A stretch of DNA of 64,000 nt from Niallia sp. NCCP-28 (GCF_023168165.1 NZ_BQYJ01000002.1:62001-126000), one strand, 5' to 3'. Shown: positions 15,134-24,458, numbered from the stretch's first letter. Notes: a model not told the origin generated them from the sequence alone. Numbers and translations: made by a program.

Positions 15134-15376
15134 ATGACTACTATTTGCCCAGTTTGCAATGGATGGCAGGAACTTTCCTCTGTTTGTTCCCAATGTAAAA
15201 AAACAGTCGAAGATAAAGGAAGAATAATGGATTATTATGATGATTACAGTGCATATATGCCAATTGATCAAATGAAGATGGAAGATGGCTATCAAGATTT
15301 TCAGCAGCATTTATGCCCACATTTAGTAGTATGTGAAAATTGTGGAAGTGAAGAGATAGTATTGGTGCAAGAATAA
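15134..15376 (+). CDS. Small zinc-ribbon-like protein of unknown function
   Basis: An 80-residue protein with three CxxC pairs: CPVC (residues 5-8), CSQC (18-21) and CENC near the C-terminus, preceded by HLCPH. The middle part (DYYDDYSAYMPIDQMKMEDGYQDFQQH) is acidic and aromatic. It probably binds zinc; function unknown. GAGGTGG before the ATG supports translation. It stands alone between divergent or convergent neighbours and shares a terminator with msmX. Confidence 0.75.
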   Translation: MTTICPVCNGWQELSSVCSQCKKTVEDKGRIMDYYDDYSAYMPIDQMKMEDGYQDFQQHLCPHLVVCENCGSEEIVLVQE

Positions 15377-15385
15377 AGAACATGT

Positions 15386-15446
15386 AAAAAAGTTCAAGTC
15401 TGCCCCAATCTTTTTATAGATAATGGGGAGGCTTGAACTTTTTGTT
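15386..15446. terminator. Bidirectional terminator between zinc-ribbon gene and msmX
   Basis: AAAAAAGTTCAAG...TGCCCCA pairs with TGGGG.GGCTTGAACTTTTT, with A and T tracts on both sides. It ends the two convergent genes. Confidence 0.85.
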
Positions 15447-15474
15447 TTTGCAGTCAGAAGTGGCGCATAGAATA

Positions 15475-16572
15475 TTAGCGAATTCTGCTTTCTGTATCTT
15501 TATCAAAGAAATGCGCTTTATTCATATCAAAAGCAAGCTGTACAGAAGATCCTGCTGAAAGGTTTGCTCTTGAATCAAGTCTAGCAACAAATTCTTTGTT
15601 TGCTAAAGTAGAGTAGATTAAGCTTTCTGCACCAGTCAATTCAAATACATCTACTTTTGCATTAAATGCTGTGTCCTCAGAGGATTCAATAAATACTAGC
15701 TCATCATGGATATCTTCCGGTCTAATGCCGAAAATCACTTCTTTGCCGATATATCCCTGTTCTTTTAATGTTTTTAATTTTCCTTCAGGAATAGTGAAAG
15801 AGGCATTTCCAATATTAAGTGTATTGCCAACAATTTTTCCATCGAAGAAGTTCATTGCAGGTGATCCAATGAAACCGCCGACAAAAACATTTTCTGGCTT
15901 TTCATATACTTCTTTAGGAGCACCAACTTGCTGAATGATGCCGTCTTTCATGACAACTAAACGAGTTGCCATTGTCATTGCTTCTGTTTGGTCATGTGTA
16001 ACATAGATAGTAGTAGTTTGCAGTCTTTGATGCAGCTTAGAAATTTCTGCACGCATTTGTACACGCAATTTAGCGTCCAAGTTGGATAATGGCTCATCCA
16101 TTAAGAATACTTTTGCGTCACGAACAATTGCACGACCTAGTGCAACCCTTTGGCGCTGACCGCCTGATAATGCTTTGGGTTTTCTTTTTAAATATTCTTC
16201 TAGACCAAGAATTTTTGCTGCATTTTGTACACGTTCATCTATTTCTGTTTTTGGAAACTTACGAAGTTTTAAGCCAAAAGCCATATTATCATATACAGTC
16301 ATATGCGGATATAATGCATAGTTTTGGAATACCATTGCAATATCGCGATCTTTAGGCGCTACATCATTAACACGAACATTATCAATTAAGAAATCGCCTT
16401 TTGAAATATCTTCTAATCCAGCAATCATTCGAAGTGTAGTTGATTTTCCACAGCCAGAAGGTCCAACGAATACGATAAATTCTTTATCTTCAATATGGAG
16501 ATTAAAATCTTTTACTGCCGTTACTTTCTCATCATAGATTTTATAAATATTATTTAAAACTAATTCTGCCAT
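15475..16572 (-). CDS. msmX: Multi-sugar ABC transporter ATPase, MsmX/UgpC type
   Basis: A 365-residue cytoplasmic ATPase of the carbohydrate CUT1 group. The N-terminal domain has Walker A GPSGCGKST, Q-loop VFQNYALYPH, signature LSGGQRQR, Walker B VFLMDEPLSNLDA and switch His in YVTHDQTEAM. The C-terminal OB-type regulatory domain follows from about residue 240 (FGIRPEDIHDE). Length is usual for MsmX, which energises several sugar importers encoded elsewhere; no permease genes are nearby, which fits. GAGGAGGAAC precedes the ATG. Two cre-like sites upstream suggest carbon catabolite control. Confidence 0.95.
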   Translation of the reverse strand: MAELVLNNIYKIYDEKVTAVKDFNLHIEDKEFIVFVGPSGCGKSTTLRMIAGLEDISKGDFLIDNVRVNDVAPKDRDIAMVFQNYALYPHMTVYDNMAFGLKLRKFPKTEIDERVQNAAKILGLEEYLKRKPKALSGGQRQRVALGRAIVRDAKVFLMDEPLSNLDAKLRVQMRAEISKLHQRLQTTTIYVTHDQTEAMTMATRLVVMKDGIIQQVGAPKEVYEKPENVFVGGFIGSPAMNFFDGKIVGNTLNIGNASFTIPEGKLKTLKEQGYIGKEVIFGIRPEDIHDELVFIESSEDTAFNAKVDVFELTGAESLIYSTLANKEFVARLDSRANLSAGSSVQLAFDMNKAHFFDKDTESRIR

Positions 16573-16616
16573 TTTTTGTTCCTCCTCTGTTTTGTATATG
16601 TATAATGTACCATTGT

Positions 16617-16630
16617 TGATAACGTTTTCA
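16617..16630. promoter_or_regulatory. cre-like CcpA site upstream of msmX
   Basis: TGATAACGTTTTCA matches TGWAANCGNTNWCA at all but one defined position. It lies 45 bases before the msmX start. CcpA binding is inferred. Confidence 0.5.
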
Positions 16631-16676
16631 TATTGACGAAATGCATAAAAAAAATAACCTATATTTGAGCATTTTG

Positions 16677-16690
16677 CATAAGCGCTTTCA
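16677..16690. promoter_or_regulatory. Second cre-like site upstream of msmX
   Basis: CATAAGCGCTTTCA has a perfect right half (AAGCGCTTTCA) but a poor left end. It lies about 105 bases upstream of msmX. Confidence 0.35.
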
Positions 16691-16774
16691 TTTATAAAGA
16701 AAAGATAATCTATTGCTGCGTTTTTTTAATAGTTTAATTCAGTTTTCGGAGAGATAGCTATTTTTCTTTTTATG

Positions 16775-16817
16775 AAAAAAGCTGCCGACAATGAAAACAC
16801 ATTGTCAGCAGCTTTTA
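16775..16817 (-). terminator. Terminator of the membrane hydrolase gene
   Basis: AAAAGCTGCTGACAATG and CATTGTCGGCAGCTTTT (minus strand) form a long stem that overlaps the stop codon and ends in a T-run. Confidence 0.85.
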
Positions 16818-17441
16818 CAGTTCTTTGGAAGAAAAAGGCAAAAATAGTTTAACTCCACGTTTATTAACAGGAAGAAAACGAGAATCGCAAATAATATGGC
16901 TAATATATGCCAATAAACAAGTATAGTATGCCCCTTCAATTTGGGTTGACTGTTCAAATTGAAGAGAGATAATGCTGTAAAATAGAATGCCGATAATAGA
17001 GTGTGTGTAGCTTCTATGAGAGATAAGAGAAGAAATAATAATAAAAATCCCTAAAAGCAGAAGCCAATTTTCTTGCAGTGAAATGCCCCCTACTAATACA
17101 GCAGCCCCAGTAATTGTCAGCATATGCCTTTTTTTGATGAAAAGGGAAAGCAGCAAGATAGAGGCCCCAATTGCAGCACCATATATCTGTTCTTTGGAAG
17201 TGCCATTTAAAAAGCTGTACAATATCATTAAGATCCCAATAATTTGTGTAACGGTTCGGAAGACTTTGTAAGATATAGTAATTCTATTGCGAAGCGTGCC
17301 GTCTATATCCATATCAGGCATTAATCCAGAAATGCCTCCTAAACCCACTAGTAAAACGGTTGTTGCAGGAGTCGCTTGGTAATAGTTTGCTACCATAAAA
17401 CCAGTTGCTGCTCCGACTATTGCATGTGATGTGCCTTTCAA
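16815..17441 (-). CDS. YdjM-like membrane-bound metal-dependent hydrolase
   Basis: A membrane protein of about 208 residues of the LexA-binding/YdjM-type hydrolase family (PF04307). Motifs include SHAIVGAATG near the start, GLMPDMDIDG, SHRSYTHSIIG and SHIICDSRFLPVNKRG; the His and Asp residues are the proposed metal ligands. Five or six hydrophobic segments are visible. The TTG at 17441 is favoured over an upstream ATG (17492) because AGGGGA lies seven bases before it and family proteins begin at this 'KGTsHa' sequence. The substrate is unknown. Confidence 0.75.
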   Translation of the reverse strand: MKGTSHAIVGAATGFMVANYYQATPATTVLLVGLGGISGLMPDMDIDGTLRNRITISYKVFRTVTQIIGILMILYSFLNGTSKEQIYGAAIGASILLLSLFIKKRHMLTITGAAVLVGGISLQENWLLLLGIFIIISSLISHRSYTHSIIGILFYSIISLQFEQSTQIEGAYYTCLLAYISHIICDSRFLPVNKRGVKLFLPFSSKEL

Positions 17442-17657
17442 ATTAAATCCCCTATTCTGTATTGTTTGCCAAAATGCAGTTTGTTCCTCCACTAATGAAT
17501 AGATGGCGAACTTATGTTTCCTTTTTATTATAATCGAATTTTTGTGATTGGAAAAGCTTTTTCATAGGTAGAGGAGAGAAAGGAAGGGAAGGGGCAAAAC
17601 GCTTTCCTTTTCTCCTCTATACATAAGAGGCTAGTGAAAAAAGAAAGCGCAATATAT

Positions 17658-18560
17658 TCAATTTTTGCCATTGCTGTATAGCAAACATGCTAGATAGACA
17701 GTTAATAAACTATTTTGTTCCCGCAAGTGAAATCCTGTTTTTTCTGAAAATTTATCTAAACGATACTGCAAAGTGTTGCGGTGGATAAATAGTTGCTTAG
17801 CCGTGTTTGTGCTATGTCCATTATTCTCTATAAACGTTTGAATGGTTAACAGGAGTTCTTTATCTTCTGAAAAGATGGAAAACCAATGCTTAAAGAGGGC
17901 TAATTCATCATCAGATAATCGTTGAATAAATAAATAGGGTAACACTTTTTCGAAGGTTAATACCCGCTGAGATGGAATAGCATGTAGGCCATTGGAAAAA
18001 ATAATTCGTTCCTTTGCAAATAAGGAAGGTGTTTCTTCATTTAATTCTAATTCTTTTCCAATGAAAAAAGTGGCAGTAAAATAAAGATCCGTCTGTACTG
18101 CACTTGCAAAGGAATCATACTCCTCTTCTGGGAGAAACTGCTGATTTCTTTCGACTATCAGTCCTTCATGTTCATTTTTCCATATCAGTAGACTTCCTGG
18201 AGGGATAAATCCTCTGAAGGCAGCTTCTATTTGTCTTTTCTCTAGTGCTTGTCCACTTATGCGAAATTGGATAATTCGAATAATGCTGGTTTCTGTGTTT
18301 GTTTTTGGAACTTTATCATGAAAATACAAAAACTGGCTCCAACGCAATTCTTTTTGTTCATTATTTTCCTCAGGCAAAAATAGGTCGAACAAGTTTTTGA
18401 GCAAATCAAGTTGTTCCTCTTGAATTTCATCTTTCGGGATTCCAAACCAGCCTTCCTGTTCACCTAGCTTAAACCAATAAAAAAGATCGAGCTGTGAAGT
18501 GGTAGGAGGAGATGTCTGCTCAATGGAATGATGAAAGTATGAAAGTAATTTATTCTTCAT
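17658..18560 (-). CDS. PucR/CdaR-type helix-turn-helix regulator
   Basis: A soluble protein of about 300 residues. Only the C-terminal 60 residues are diagnostic: TIQTFIENNGHSTNTAKQLF, then IHRNTLQYRLDKFSEKTG, the helix-turn-helix of PucR/CdaR-type regulators. The preceding region (LIWKNEHEGLIVERNQQFLP and following) resembles the GGDEF-like middle domain of that group. The ATG at 18560 is favoured over 18623 because GGGAGGT lies just before it. The target is unknown. Confidence 0.7.
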   Translation of the reverse strand: MKNKLLSYFHHSIEQTSPPTTSQLDLFYWFKLGEQEGWFGIPKDEIQEEQLDLLKNLFDLFLPEENNEQKELRWSQFLYFHDKVPKTNTETSIIRIIQFRISGQALEKRQIEAAFRGFIPPGSLLIWKNEHEGLIVERNQQFLPEEEYDSFASAVQTDLYFTATFFIGKELELNEETPSLFAKERIIFSNGLHAIPSQRVLTFEKVLPYLFIQRLSDDELALFKHWFSIFSEDKELLLTIQTFIENNGHSTNTAKQLFIHRNTLQYRLDKFSEKTGFHLREQNSLLTVYLACLLYSNGKN

Positions 18561-18657
18561 AGTACCTCCCTCAATTAAATAAAAAAAACGATTACAGGCA
18601 ATTCCCATTTCAAAAAACTGCAATCTATTGTGGAGATGAGAAGATTAGCAGAAGTCT

Positions 18658-18712
18658 TTTATTGCTCATTAACAGGCTTTTGCTTCCCACTGATTGAAGT
18701 TTCGCTTTATCA
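18658..18712 (+). repeat. Dispersed repeat family B, copy 3
   Basis: TTTTATTGCTCATTAACAGGC TTTTGC ... CACTGATTGAAGTTTCGCTTTAT, a short copy lacking the middle of copy 1. Confidence 0.55.
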
Positions 18713-18763
18713 GAATTTTTTTAACTTATATCCTCATTTTATAATACATAGAAACAGGGAGCA

Positions 18764-18812
18764 ATAAAAGAGAATCAGGGGGCAGACACTAATCAATCTT
18801 CCTCTGATTCTT
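18764..18812 (-). terminator. Terminator of the yheC/yheD-like operon
   Basis: AGAATCAG (18771-18778) pairs with CTGATTCT (18804-18811), with extra pairing inside. The minus strand reads CTTTTATT afterwards. It follows the small gene at 18825-18998. Confidence 0.7.
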
Positions 18813-18824
18813 CTCATGTATATC

Positions 18825-18998
18825 CTATATATGGTATGGGGGATCTTCTTTTTTTAGATCCCTTGCTTCTTCTATATTTGTTGCTTTTTCTCTGTTAATA
18901 ACATGACCGCCGCCCATTCCTTCATTAATCATGCGGTCTATATCTAAATAGGCATGTTCTCTTCCTTCATAGTTTAATTCTTTTTTCTGTTTGCTCAA
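18825..18998 (-). CDS. Small conserved-looking soluble protein (57 residues)
   Basis: A short charged protein starting at TTG (18998) behind an excellent AAAGGAGGG. It reads SKQKKELNYEGREHAYLDID, then RMINEGMGGGHVINREKATN, and ends PPYHI. There is no membrane segment or known motif; the 'MINEGMGGGHV' block looks conserved rather than random. It is the last gene after four yheC/yheD-like genes and is followed by a terminator, so it is probably in that spore-related operon. Function unknown. Confidence 0.65.
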   Translation of the reverse strand: MSKQKKELNYEGREHAYLDIDRMINEGMGGGHVINREKATNIEEARDLKKEDPPYHI

Positions 18999-19043
18999 AA
19001 GCTATCCCTCCTTTTTTCTTAGGATGGGATATAGAAGGTGTTT

Positions 19044-20231
19044 TCATTCGGGGATGGCGAAATTCCCTAGTTGATAACAAAGTTTGGCAAGCTGCTTGCA
19101 TCTTGCTTGTTCAATATCCTGTTCATCAAATAACATTGGTTTGCTGTTGATCTCAAATAAATAATAGTTGCCATAAATGTCGACACATGCATCAATAGAA
19201 AATTCTCCAAAAAAGCCAAGCTGATCGGATAAATAATCACCGCAATATTTTACTAATGTATCTATAAAATGATCATGCTTTTGTGTTCGTAAAGCATGGT
19301 AGGGAAGGAGCTGTCCGCCATTTGGAATATGTGTCGTTATTTCTTGAGAAACAGACTGTCTAATTCCAACTCCCTTTAATACATATTCATTTTTATCATA
19401 TAAAATCAATAGTCGAAAATCATAACGATGTCCATTATATTTGGCAGCTTCTATTGTCTTTTGAGCAATATAAGAAGAGGGATCATCAGCTGACTTAAAG
19501 TAATTCCAAAAATATATGAAGGAAGAAAATTCCTTTATTTCCTTAGATGTTTTAGCGGTAAGGGAATAATCTTGATTTATTTTTAAATTTATAATTTTAT
19601 TGCCTTTTTTTCCCTCCGCTGGTTTGATGTAAATATTTTTATGTTTCCTTAAAAAATTATAAAGAGCATTTTTATCGGCAATAAGGATGGTTGGGGGAAG
19701 AAATGATTTTAACACAGGATGCTCTTTGAAAAAGGCATAAACTTCATATTTATTTAAAAATGAAGGATTAAAAAAAGGAATATTTTTGTTGGCAAAGAAC
19801 TGAACGGCATATTGATAAGACTTTTGCTTTTCTGTTTTCCGAAAAGGAATGCGATTATAGACAACATGTGGAAGAGGGGATTTTACATGTATCCAGCGTT
19901 TTTCTTTTGGATCTAACACAAATCCAGCTATCTCTGTTTCTGAAATATCTTCAGGGGCAAAGATGAGGACTAATCCCCCTTGTTTATTTAATTCTTTCTG
20001 GAGATTCATAAATAGTCGATAATTTCCAGAAAGTTTCTTTTTTTTATTATAAGAAACAAGGACCCCAATAATCGGTCCTATATTATTTTTTGTTTGGCGA
20101 ACATGAAAAGCAATACAATCTGAGGTAATAGAGGAAATAGCGGAAAGTTTTTCTTTATTGCTGCCAAATGTTAGATCAGTTTGATAAAGTGTGCTCCAAC
20201 GTTTAATTTTTTGGTTATAATAGATGTCCAC
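19044..20231 (-). CDS. YheC/YheD-family ATP-grasp protein, fourth paralogue
   Basis: About 395 residues. The YheC/YheD ATP-grasp fold is visible: HVVYNRIPFR, YIKPAEGKKGNKII (ATP-binding lysine region), AQKTIEAAKYNGHRYDFRLL and the metal-binding FGEFSIDACVDIYGNYYLFE followed by INSKPM. It differs from its neighbours in having 'INSKPMLFDE' where they have 'ANSKPGR' or similar. It overlaps the preceding gene; the GTG at 20231 is favoured because GAGGG lies nine bases before it. YheC and YheD are known as spore coat-associated proteins; the reaction is unknown. Confidence 0.82.
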   Translation of the reverse strand: MDIYYNQKIKRWSTLYQTDLTFGSNKEKLSAISSITSDCIAFHVRQTKNNIGPIIGVLVSYNKKKKLSGNYRLFMNLQKELNKQGGLVLIFAPEDISETEIAGFVLDPKEKRWIHVKSPLPHVVYNRIPFRKTEKQKSYQYAVQFFANKNIPFFNPSFLNKYEVYAFFKEHPVLKSFLPPTILIADKNALYNFLRKHKNIYIKPAEGKKGNKIINLKINQDYSLTAKTSKEIKEFSSFIYFWNYFKSADDPSSYIAQKTIEAAKYNGHRYDFRLLILYDKNEYVLKGVGIRQSVSQEITTHIPNGGQLLPYHALRTQKHDHFIDTLVKYCGDYLSDQLGFFGEFSIDACVDIYGNYYLFEINSKPMLFDEQDIEQARCKQLAKLCYQLGNFAIPE

Positions 20232-21594
20232 GGGTGCTGCCCTCAAGTTTTTTTATATTTTGTTCCATTAAATATACACTGTGCTCTAAAGAAAGTTTTC
20301 TTGTTAAAACATCGTATTTTTTTAAAGAGGGATATTTAAAAATGCTTCTTCCAGGTTTGGAATTTGCTTCAAATAGCCAAACTCTGCCTTTCCGGTCAAT
20401 GCCAATGTCAAACCCTATTTCACCAATAATTCCGTTTATTTGTTTTTCTAGTGCTTTACTGATTTTTAAGGAGGCATTTTTTAATTTTTGGAGCATCCCT
20501 TCTGTATCGGTGGAAATAGCAGTTAATTCTTCTACTGCTTTGATGGTGCCTCCTTTATTAAGATGAGTGGTTACACTCCCATTTCCAGCAATTTTGGCGG
20601 CAATAGCTGTAACCTCCCACACCCCATCTTTATTTTTATTTGTATGGACACGAAAGTCGATTGGCTTTTGCTCAAATCGAATTAAATGAATTCCTTGTTG
20701 AATAATAAAATTGTCCATATTCATTTTACTAAATGTGTGATTCATTAACGTTTCAAGTGTTTCAAACTTTTGCAGGCGCTTTTCTCCTTTTTCATCATTA
20801 AAACGGATATAATACATTTCTTCTTTTCTATCATATAATAATTGATAAATTCCCTTTCCCAAACTTCCATTTTTGGGCTTTATATAGACATGCCCAAAAT
20901 TGCTTAGCATTCTTTCAACCATTGAAAAAGAGGTGAATGCATGAGTTTCTGGCAGATAATCAGAAATGCTGTTTTCCTGAAGCAAACGTTCATATATATC
21001 TAATTTATTAAAAAATCCAGGATTATACCAAGGAATGAGAAACTCCTGCTGCAGCCGTTTTTTTGTTCGTTGTATACGGGGAAGATTTTCGCTTTTTCGG
21101 TTAGGGATACGGTCATAAATCACATTTGGAAAGGGGATTTCTGCCACTTCCCATTGCCCTTTTTCATAAAAAAGCCCATTTATTGTTTGTGTTTCCCAAT
21201 TAATATGCTGCTCGCCAAATAAAAAGGCAATGACTCCAGCTGTTTTTTGGACAGAAAGCAACTTGGAAAAAATAAGAGATCTTTCACCAATTGGCTTTGC
21301 TCTTCCTGTATGGAAACCACATGTAAAGATTCCAACTAATGGACCTATATAGAGGGTATCAGAATCAAAAAAAAGATGGATATTGGATGAATAGTCTGGC
21401 AGTTGAAGAGTGCTTTTTAAATCGTTGCTAATACTGATGATATTTTTGGCATTTTTTTGTTTTTGGATAATAACTGCTGTTTTTTTTGTGCCGAATGAAA
21501 CATAATGCAAAGGCAAAGCCACTTCGCAAGCTTCTGGGATGAAGATGGTATTTTCGACAGATGATATATATTCAATTGGATAAAGTTTTTTCAT
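20215..21594 (-). CDS. YheC/YheD-family ATP-grasp protein, third paralogue
   Basis: A 459-residue protein of YheD length. The N-terminal part carries the family's 'GIFTCGF' region and NVIYDRIPNRKSENLPR. The ATP-grasp core has VYIKPKNGSLGKGIYQL, PIDFRVHTNKNKDGVWEVTA and EIGFDIGIDRKGRVWLFEAN followed by SKPGRSIF. The Glu and Asn of FEAN are the usual Mg-ATP ligands. AAGGAGGG precedes the ATG, and the preceding gene ends two bases before. It belongs to the four-gene spore-related cluster, presumably made in the mother cell. Confidence 0.88.
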   Translation of the reverse strand: MKKLYPIEYISSVENTIFIPEACEVALPLHYVSFGTKKTAVIIQKQKNAKNIISISNDLKSTLQLPDYSSNIHLFFDSDTLYIGPLVGIFTCGFHTGRAKPIGERSLIFSKLLSVQKTAGVIAFLFGEQHINWETQTINGLFYEKGQWEVAEIPFPNVIYDRIPNRKSENLPRIQRTKKRLQQEFLIPWYNPGFFNKLDIYERLLQENSISDYLPETHAFTSFSMVERMLSNFGHVYIKPKNGSLGKGIYQLLYDRKEEMYYIRFNDEKGEKRLQKFETLETLMNHTFSKMNMDNFIIQQGIHLIRFEQKPIDFRVHTNKNKDGVWEVTAIAAKIAGNGSVTTHLNKGGTIKAVEELTAISTDTEGMLQKLKNASLKISKALEKQINGIIGEIGFDIGIDRKGRVWLFEANSKPGRSIFKYPSLKKYDVLTRKLSLEHSVYLMEQNIKKLEGSTRGHLL

Positions 21595-21596
21595 TG

Positions 21597-22673
21597 CTAT
21601 CCCTCCTTGGTTTCTAAAATATCTGTTATACCGGCAGCATACAGTGTTGGAGCTTTATACAGCTGTTCAGCTAAATGAGGATAGGCATTTAATATTACCT
21701 TTCGTCCTGGTTTAGAATTGATATCTAATATCCATAAAGATCCATTTTCTGTTACGCCAATATCAATTCCTAGTTCAAAAAGGGAGGGAAATGATGCTTC
21801 CAATATGGCTGGAATAGACGACAGAATATCGTTCACTTCTTGTGTTAGGAATTTTTGGGAAGAACTAGAGAAGTCCTTTACCCAGTCATGAAAAGGAATT
21901 ACTATAGCTCCAGCACTTAGATTAGAAATAATTCGATTTTTATTGCCTAATCGTATTCCTTTTTCGATTATTTTCCATTTTCCATCAGGTTTTTTTTGCA
22001 AAAAACATCGTATATCAAAAGGCTGCTTATTGCGAGTGCATAAAGGCAAATAAGGTTGGCTTAAATATTCATTTTTCGCTAATATTTTATTTAGCCATTC
22101 ACCGAATTTCTGTTCATCGGCAAAGATATGCTCTACTTGTTTTTCTTTTTTATCTGTTTTAACGATAATGTCTTTTTTTCTTTTATGAATAAAATATATA
22201 CCATTGCCTTGAGATCCATGAATTGGTTTAATGATGACAGGATTAATGGAGGGAAAACTTGCAATTAGTTGTTTAGCGTTTGTCAGTTTTTTTGTTTTAG
22301 GCAAATATGCTTTTAAACTGGAGGAAGCAAGCACTTCATATAGTTTTAGCTTATTTGGCAAACCATTCCCAATGAATTGAATATCTTTTCGCTGCTTTAG
22401 CCAATTGACAATATTTTTGCATTGGTTAGAGTGAGGGCTATCGTGATAAAAACAGCGGTCGTAAATAAAGGAAGGAAGAGGAAACTCCCCTGCTATCCAC
22501 TTTCCTTTCTTATGGTGAAAAATTTTCCCTTTTACCTTTTCAGTATAGGGATTAAAGGTAGATGGCACAAAATGATAAATAAGAAATTCGGCTGGATCTG
22601 CATGTTTTGCAATTTCCTCTACATAACTTATTTCATTATTTAAAGAAAGTGTCATAATTCCAAAGTGCTTCAT
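21597..22673 (-). CDS. YheC/YheD-family ATP-grasp protein, second paralogue (YheC length)
   Basis: 358 residues, the length of B. subtilis YheC, without the longer N-terminal region of the 457- and 459-residue neighbours. Motifs are FIYDRCFYHDSPHSNQCKN, VIIKPIHGSQGNGIYF, QPYLPLCTRNKQPFDIRCFL and ELGIDIGVTENGSLWILDIN followed by SKPGRKV. The start codon follows GAGGAG. It is part of the tandem cluster and is separated by two bases from the next gene. Confidence 0.87.
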   Translation of the reverse strand: MKHFGIMTLSLNNEISYVEEIAKHADPAEFLIYHFVPSTFNPYTEKVKGKIFHHKKGKWIAGEFPLPSFIYDRCFYHDSPHSNQCKNIVNWLKQRKDIQFIGNGLPNKLKLYEVLASSSLKAYLPKTKKLTNAKQLIASFPSINPVIIKPIHGSQGNGIYFIHKRKKDIIVKTDKKEKQVEHIFADEQKFGEWLNKILAKNEYLSQPYLPLCTRNKQPFDIRCFLQKKPDGKWKIIEKGIRLGNKNRIISNLSAGAIVIPFHDWVKDFSSSSQKFLTQEVNDILSSIPAILEASFPSLFELGIDIGVTENGSLWILDINSKPGRKVILNAYPHLAEQLYKAPTLYAAGITDILETKEG

Positions 22674-22690
22674 CTAAACTAGTCTCCTCT

Positions 22691-24064
22691 CTATTCGGGT
22701 GGAAAAGATAAACGAATAAAATATTCTAATAAGGCTTTAGTAGAAGGGCGTGTTTGGCTAGAATTATGCTCCATATTTTTTGATGGTTTTGAATTGGCCT
22801 CGATTATCCATAAATTTAAATCAGCATCCACGCCAACATCAATTCCCATCTCTCCAAAATGACCAGTTGAATGGGCATTAATAGCTGCTGCTGTCTCAAT
22901 AGCTAATTCTTTTAGTTGAGCAATGATTTGCTGTGCATTTTCTTTTCCGAAAAGTTCCTTTAATACTGATTTTGCTTGAAAGATTTCTGCCCCCTGCGCA
23001 AGATTTGCAACAAATGCATCGTGACTCGCAACTCTTGCAACAATGGAAGTTGCCCGCCATTCTCCGTAATAGTTTTTATGGCACAGAACACGAAAATCTA
23101 ATGGGCATTGGTTCATCTTTACAAAATCTATTCCTTGCTGGCAAAGATAGGCTCTTTTTTTGGAAAATGGTTCCATCCACTTCCAAAGTTGATCTATATT
23201 TGAGAAGAAGCGTTTTTTATCTTTTTGTTTGCCTGTAGATATAGATGCAGCATATTTTCCGTCAAATAGTGTCAGTTGAATAATATTGCGGCCTTGGCTT
23301 CCATGAATCGGTTTTATATAAAGAGAAGGATATTTCTCTAACATGTTTTCTAAAACTTTTTTTGTTAAAGGATACGTTTCTGGCAAATGTTTTTGGATAT
23401 GCGGTTCTTTTTTTAATAAAAGATGGATATCGTATTTGGAGAAAAATTGAGCGTTGAAAATTGGAATATTACTCTCTTCCAATTTAGTGCGAACCTCTTG
23501 GAAAAACAGGCTGGAATCTAACTTGCGTGAATGCAGGCGGTTGTATACAACTGTTGGGAATGGCAGCTCCATTTGCATCCATTTATTATCAATAATGATA
23601 TATCCAGATACAAAATTAGTCGAAAATCCTTGTAAGCCGCATACATATACGATACCGCCCATTGCGGCAATTTCATGAGATAATTCTTTATAAAGTGCAG
23701 AGAGCGAACGAAATGGCGCTTTTCCTTCTTTCACTTCTTGAATCTCTGTTAAAATAGCGATAATTGGCCCTAAACAAATCGTTTGGGTTTTGGAAATAAA
23801 CTGTGCTAAAAAGCGCGAGCATAGAGTAGAGAGTTTTATGATATTTATTAAATTAGAAGAAACTAACAGATGTTTATTCTCTATAGAGGTAGTTTGAACA
23901 GTCACAGGTATAACCGTTTGACCTATGGATAGAAATACTGGTTTCGCTAGGTCTATTTCCCAATGATGGAGTAAAGAAGGACTTATGTTTATTATATATT
24001 CTTTCAAATGATTGGAGAGAGAGGCTTCCTCCTGTAAGGTTAGCTGTAAAAAAGTATTGTTCAT
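22691..24064 (-). CDS. YheC/YheD-family ATP-grasp protein, first paralogue
   Basis: 457 residues, the first gene of the cluster. Motifs are TVVYNRLHSRKLDSSLF, LYIKPIHGSQGRNIIQL, CPLDFRVLCHKNYYGEWRAT and GEMGIDVGVDADLNLWIIEA followed by NSKPSKNM. GAGGAAATATA precedes the ATG. The promoter must lie in the long gap to the right. In B. subtilis only yheC and yheD are found here; four copies suggest local duplication and divergence. Confidence 0.87.
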   Translation of the reverse strand: MNNTFLQLTLQEEASLSNHLKEYIINISPSLLHHWEIDLAKPVFLSIGQTVIPVTVQTTSIENKHLLVSSNLINIIKLSTLCSRFLAQFISKTQTICLGPIIAILTEIQEVKEGKAPFRSLSALYKELSHEIAAMGGIVYVCGLQGFSTNFVSGYIIIDNKWMQMELPFPTVVYNRLHSRKLDSSLFFQEVRTKLEESNIPIFNAQFFSKYDIHLLLKKEPHIQKHLPETYPLTKKVLENMLEKYPSLYIKPIHGSQGRNIIQLTLFDGKYAASISTGKQKDKKRFFSNIDQLWKWMEPFSKKRAYLCQQGIDFVKMNQCPLDFRVLCHKNYYGEWRATSIVARVASHDAFVANLAQGAEIFQAKSVLKELFGKENAQQIIAQLKELAIETAAAINAHSTGHFGEMGIDVGVDADLNLWIIEANSKPSKNMEHNSSQTRPSTKALLEYFIRLSFPPE

Positions 24065-24458
24065 TATATTTCCTCATTTACGAATAAAGTATCAAACCAA
24101 GCTATAAAAAGGGAAACTTCAGATAAAAGGACGGAAAATCTCTGCTTAGCAACTTCTAAGAGCGGAAAATCTCCTTTAAAATAGGCGAGTTTTGATATGG
24201 TATCGTATGAAATAGAGGAAGAATTTGTGCTAATAACTAGATGTAGAGTATCGGCATGAATCTGAAGGAGATAAATGGTTATTATTGCTGAATATAAATG
24301 ATGAAATATCTAGGCAGAAAGGCTTTTATGCATTATTGGAATAGGCAGAACTGTTTTTGGCGGAATAATGGATAAATATTATTTTATAATGGCTGTAAAG
24401 TTAACACTAACAACGAAAATCAGCTATTTTTAGGCTCTATGAAAGAACTGTATAATCT
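24065..24458. other. Intergenic region, promoter side of the yheC/yheD-like cluster
   Basis: About 390 bases with no ORF that has a ribosome binding site. A short direct repeat (CGGAAAATCTC, about 24132 and 24164) is the only pattern noticed. The cluster's promoter must be here. Confidence 0.4.

Noticed and set aside
17571-17620. Long purine/pyrimidine inverted repeat between the PucR-like gene and the membrane hydrolase gene
   Set aside because: It has a good stem (AGAGGAGA.AAAGGAA with its complement) but no T-tract on either strand, so it was not called a terminator.
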